From NCBI GenBank assembly GCA_964617995.1, contig CAZTXD010000166.1:1-6605 (forward strand): a DNA stretch of 6,605 nucleotides, read 5' to 3'. The stretch is from CAZTXD01 sp964617995 (GTDB lineage: Bacteria > Actinomycetota > Acidimicrobiia > Spongiisociales > ZC4RG35). Both the position numbers and the translations under genes were made by a program. Below, in pieces: positions 4,716 through 6,605 of this stretch (positions within the stretch are counted from its first letter, which is position 1; every line of letters begins with the position of its first letter). A model generated the notes under the pieces. It saw only the letters and a list, made by a program, of their open reading frames with translations. It ran no database searches and was not told the DNA's origin.

Positions 4716-5843
4716 ATGAACGTCGCACCGGCCCCACCCCCGACTCCACCTGCCGCTCCCAAGGTCAGAGATCTGACCTCCGGTGATCGGCGTCTGCCCA
4801 TCGAGATCGACGGCTCGGCGATCTACGACATGCTCCTCACCATCTGGGTGACCTTCGACGAGGAGGGCGAGCGTGGATCCCACGAGCTGGGATCGGAGTG
4901 GTTCGCCGGCGTCGAGGGCGCCACACCCGCCGACCTGCGCGGGGAGATCCAGTACCTGGGAGGCGACGGGATCCATCTGTGGCTCGCCCTGATGGGCATC
5001 GTCGCTTCGGCGCCCTACCCTCACGACATCGATTCGGTGCTGGGATGGCTGGCCGTCATCGAGCCGTCCGAGCTGCGCAGCGGCCTGCTCTCCTACAAGT
5101 GTGGTCAGGAGACGGACCCAGAGACGATCGATCTGGCCGCCGGCGGCGACGATGACGCTCTCGTACAGTTGCTGTCCCAGAGACCCGAGGCGAGCGATCG
5201 TTATCGGGAGCTGTTCGGCCTTCCCCGAGGGGAACTGCGGGACCGGATGGTCGCTGCCCTGCGACGGTTTCGCTCCGAGGTCTACCACCGCTACGAGGAG
5301 GAGTTCGGTCCCGCTTCCTCGCGGGCGGCATCCGCTCGGCGCGCCATGGTGCGCGGGGCGGAGCCGGAAGCCGTGATCGAGGAGGTCACCAACGGTCTCG
5401 ACTACCGCATCCAGCCGGGCGTCTCCCGCCTGGTCCTCGTACCTTCGGTGATCCTGCGGCCCTGGGCGGTGATCGACCAGCATCGGGACACCCTGGTCGT
5501 CGCCTACCCGGTGGCAGATGAGTTCATCGACGCCGACCCCGACGCTCCTCCCTCGTGGGTCGTCAAGCTCCACAAGGCGCTGGCCGACGAGAAGCGCCTG
5601 CGGATCCTGCGCCGGCTCTCGGAGAACCCCGCCGGCCTCGACGACCTGGCTGAGATGCTGGGGCTGACGAAGTCGACGGTCCATCACCACGTGGGTCTGT
5701 TGCGGGCTGCCGGGCTCGTCCGGGTGTCGATGGACAAGACCTACACCTTGCGACCGTCGGTGCTTCCCGAGGCCCAGCGCACCCTGGACACCTATCTCAG
5801 AACAGACAGCAACGAGATCCGACCCGTCAGGAGCGATCGATGA
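4716..5843 (+). CDS. Long ArsR-type winged-helix transcriptional regulator with uncharacterised N-terminal domain
   Basis: The product is 375 aa, about three times a classical ArsR protein. After a proline-rich start (APAPPPTPPAAP, residues 4-15) comes a large mixed helical region (about 20-270) that I cannot assign firmly. It resembles the effector regions of long actinobacterial ArsR proteins. The C-terminal winged helix (about 283-340) reads KLHKALADEKRLRILRRL, then LDDLAEMLGLTKSTVHHHV and LLRAAGLV, a clear ArsR/HTH_20 pattern with recognition helix KSTVHHHV. Only one cysteine (in YKCGQ) is present and there is no ELCVCD-type metal site, so classical metal sensing is unlikely. The start is ATG 4716; TTG 4701 is an alternative, and neither has a good ribosome-binding site. 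The gene lies behind a strong promoter with an internal dyad and overlaps the next small gene by 4 nt (ATGA). The ligand and targets are unknown. Confidence 0.85.
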   Translation: MNVAPAPPPTPPAAPKVRDLTSGDRRLPIEIDGSAIYDMLLTIWVTFDEEGERGSHELGSEWFAGVEGATPADLRGEIQYLGGDGIHLWLALMGIVASAPYPHDIDSVLGWLAVIEPSELRSGLLSYKCGQETDPETIDLAAGGDDDALVQLLSQRPEASDRYRELFGLPRGELRDRMVAALRRFRSEVYHRYEEEFGPASSRAASARRAMVRGAEPEAVIEEVTNGLDYRIQPGVSRLVLVPSVILRPWAVIDQHRDTLVVAYPVADEFIDADPDAPPSWVVKLHKALADEKRLRILRRLSENPAGLDDLAEMLGLTKSTVHHHVGLLRAAGLVRVSMDKTYTLRPSVLPEAQRTLDTYLRTDSNEIRPVRSDR

Positions 5844-6055
5844 TGCCCTATCAGACATACCGAGTAGCGAGATACCGCATGGACGAGGCCCTGCGCAAGG
5901 CGGAGGCCCACCGGCTCCGGAAGGCCGCCCGCACCGGCGCCATGGGTGCCTACGGGACCGGCGTCATCGATGCCCTCGGTCACGGGTTGATCGCTATCGG
6001 CACCCGTCTCGTCTCCGACCGGTCTTCTCATCCCACCCACCGTCGGGCTGCCTGA
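5840..6055 (+). CDS. Small basic protein of unknown function, coupled to the ArsR-type regulator
   Basis: This 71-codon gene begins with ATG at 5840 inside the regulator stop (ATGA), with GGAG 6 nt upstream; a second ATG follows directly at 5843. I do not recognise the family. The N-terminal half (about residues 8-31) is a strongly basic, alanine-rich probable helix containing MDEALRKAEAHRLRKAAR. Residues 33-58 are glycine-rich and mildly hydrophobic (GAYGTG, then ALGHGLIAIG), possibly a membrane-touching amphipathic stretch. A polar Ser/His/Arg tail follows. There are no cysteines. The overlap, the ribosome-binding site and an intrinsic terminator just after the stop support a real gene transcribed with the regulator. 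It could be a partner or effector of the regulator or a membrane-associated peptide; no function can be assigned. Confidence 0.7.
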   Translation: MMPYQTYRVARYRMDEALRKAEAHRLRKAARTGAMGAYGTGVIDALGHGLIAIGTRLVSDRSSHPTHRRAA

Positions 6056-6074
6056 CTCTGGGTGCATTCGGCCG

Positions 6075-6104
6075 AAGGCCCGCCTCCCGTGAGGCGGGCC
6101 TTTC
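6075..6104 (+). terminator. Intrinsic terminator after the regulator and small-protein operon
   Basis: The perfect 10-bp GC stem GGCCCGCCTC (6077-6086) pairs with GAGGCGGGCC (6091-6100) around a CCGT loop and is followed by TTTC. Two more A-T pairs (6075-6076 with 6101-6102) extend the stem, and CCG/CGG bases on either side can extend it further with a one-base bulge. It begins about 20 nt after the stop at 6055 and before the next gene. The short T-run is usual for high-GC bacteria. Confidence 0.85.
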
Positions 6105-6124
6105 GGTGTCCGATGCGGGGATGG

Positions 6125-6130
6125 CACCAT
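6125..6130 (+). promoter_or_regulatory. Possible -10 element of a leaderless PPOX gene promoter
   Basis: CACCAT ends 6 nt before the ATG at 6137. The spacing is the same as that of the candidate -10 before the response-regulator ATG at 2720, and both lack a usable Shine-Dalgarno sequence. The A at position 2 and T at position 6 fit the key -10 bases, but no good -35 is seen because the upstream DNA is the terminator hairpin. The evidence is weak. Confidence 0.25.
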
Positions 6131-6136
6131 GACTGC

Positions 6137-6562
6137 ATGCGACTCATGGACCGAAACGAAGCACTGTCATTTCTGGCCGCCGGCGCCCGCACCGGCAAGC
6201 TGGCCACCACCAGGGCCGATCGCCGGCCCCATGTCACCCCGATCTGGTTCGTTCTCGACGGCGAGGACGTCGTGTTCACGACGTGGCACACAACCGTCAA
6301 GGCCGCCAATCTTGCCCGTGAGGGCCGGGCGGCCCTGCTCGTGGATGACGAGCGGCCGCCCTTCTCTTACGTGCTGGTGGAGGGCACGGTGCGCATCTCC
6401 GACGACCTGGAGGCCATGTTGCCTATCGCCACCCGTATCGGCGGGCGCTACATGGGCGAGGACAACGCCGTGGCCTTCGGCCGGCGCAACGCTGTGGACG
6501 GCGAGCTGCTCGTCCGCCTCACGCCCGACCGCATCGTCGCCCAGGCCAACATCGCCGACTGA
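6137..6562 (+). CDS. PPOX-class split-barrel flavoprotein, probable F420-dependent enzyme
   Basis: The 141-aa product matches the length and motif order of the pyridoxamine-5'-phosphate-oxidase-like split-barrel family, especially the probable F420-dependent subgroup of Actinobacteria and Chloroflexota. From the N-terminus it shows an alpha-helical start (NEALSFLAAG), the first strands GKLATTRADRRPHVTPIWFV, then VVFTTWHTTVKAANLAREGRAALLVDDERPPFSYVLVEG, the expected strand-loop-helix cofactor region, and a C-terminal strand ending RIVAQANIAD. Such proteins are cytoplasmic dimers that bind F420, FMN or haem. The substrate cannot be deduced and the F420 preference is inferred from similarity. 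The ATG at 6137 is chosen; ATG 6146 is a close alternative, and longer in-frame starts would run into the terminator hairpin. It stands alone after a terminator, and a palindromic repeat begins 2 nt after its stop. Confidence 0.85.
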   Translation: MRLMDRNEALSFLAAGARTGKLATTRADRRPHVTPIWFVLDGEDVVFTTWHTTVKAANLAREGRAALLVDDERPPFSYVLVEGTVRISDDLEAMLPIATRIGGRYMGEDNAVAFGRRNAVDGELLVRLTPDRIVAQANIAD

Positions 6563-6564
6563 CC

Positions 6565-6605
6565 GTTTTCGCGCATCGAATGCGCGCTATAGCGCGCATT
6601 CGATG
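6565..6605. repeat. Nested palindromic repeat, copy 2 (cut by window end)
   Basis: This is the same element as at 1-50. The full left arm is at 6565-6587, the centre TATA at 6588-6591 and the first 14 nt of the right arm at 6592-6605, where the window stops. Over the 41 shared bases it differs from copy 1 at a single position, in the centre (T at 6588 against C at 24). Because TATA is self-complementary, a complete copy would be a perfect 50-bp palindrome. It starts 2 nt after the PPOX gene stop. Confidence 0.88.

Noticed and set aside
4329..5858. A 509-codon open frame on the minus strand, antisense to the ArsR-type regulator and kinase end
   Set aside because: Its residue mix is low-complexity and rich in Arg, Gly, Gln and Val with no domain pattern. 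The plus-strand frame has a clear winged helix, promoter and coupled neighbour. Long antisense frames are common shadows in high-GC genes.
1..6605. A composite transposon or mobile island bounded by the two palindromes
   Set aside because: There is no transposase, integrase, resistance or phage gene between them, no target-site duplication can be tested, and the genes are ordinary chromosomal functions with uniform composition.

Overview
The window is a high-GC bacterial chromosomal segment. Nearly every base is coding, GTG starts are common, and genes often overlap by 4 nt. It carries a PPOX/F420-type flavoprotein and promoters that look leaderless. This fits a deep-branching actinobacterium (Acidimicrobiia-like) best, with Chloroflexota as an alternative. 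The lineage is an inference: there is no rRNA or other marker gene here.

Left half, minus strand (62-2595): a compact System I cytochrome c maturation operon read in the order ccmA-ccmB-ccmC-ccmD-ccmE. It encodes the ABC ATPase (CcmA), its membrane partner (CcmB), the WWD-domain haem-handling protein (CcmC), the tiny stabilising peptide CcmD (35 aa) and the covalent haem chaperone CcmE, which keeps its HDENY haem-attachment motif. Together they load haem onto CcmE outside the membrane and release holo-CcmE. The ligase genes ccmF and ccmH are not in the window.

Centre, plus strand (2720-4605): an OmpR-type response regulator and a four-helix membrane histidine kinase, overlapping by 4 nt. They diverge from ccmA across a 124-nt intergenic region with a candidate leaderless promoter and a 10-bp palindrome. 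Control of the ccm operon by this pair is possible but unproven.

Right half, plus strand (4637-6104): a self-contained transcription unit. It has a strong sigma70-like promoter whose spacer holds a perfect 15-bp dyad, a 375-aa regulator with a C-terminal ArsR-type winged helix and an N-terminal domain I cannot identify, a translationally coupled 71-aa basic protein of unknown function, and a clear intrinsic terminator. After it comes a stand-alone 141-aa PPOX-class (F420/FMN) split-barrel flavoprotein gene at 6137-6562.

Both window ends are copies of the same nested palindrome: a 50-nt element of two 23-nt arms around a 4-nt centre, with each arm itself a small inverted repeat. Copy 1 lies 11 nt after the ccmE stop codon and copy 2 lies 2 nt after the PPOX stop codon. 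This dispersed intergenic element is the most unusual structure in the window.
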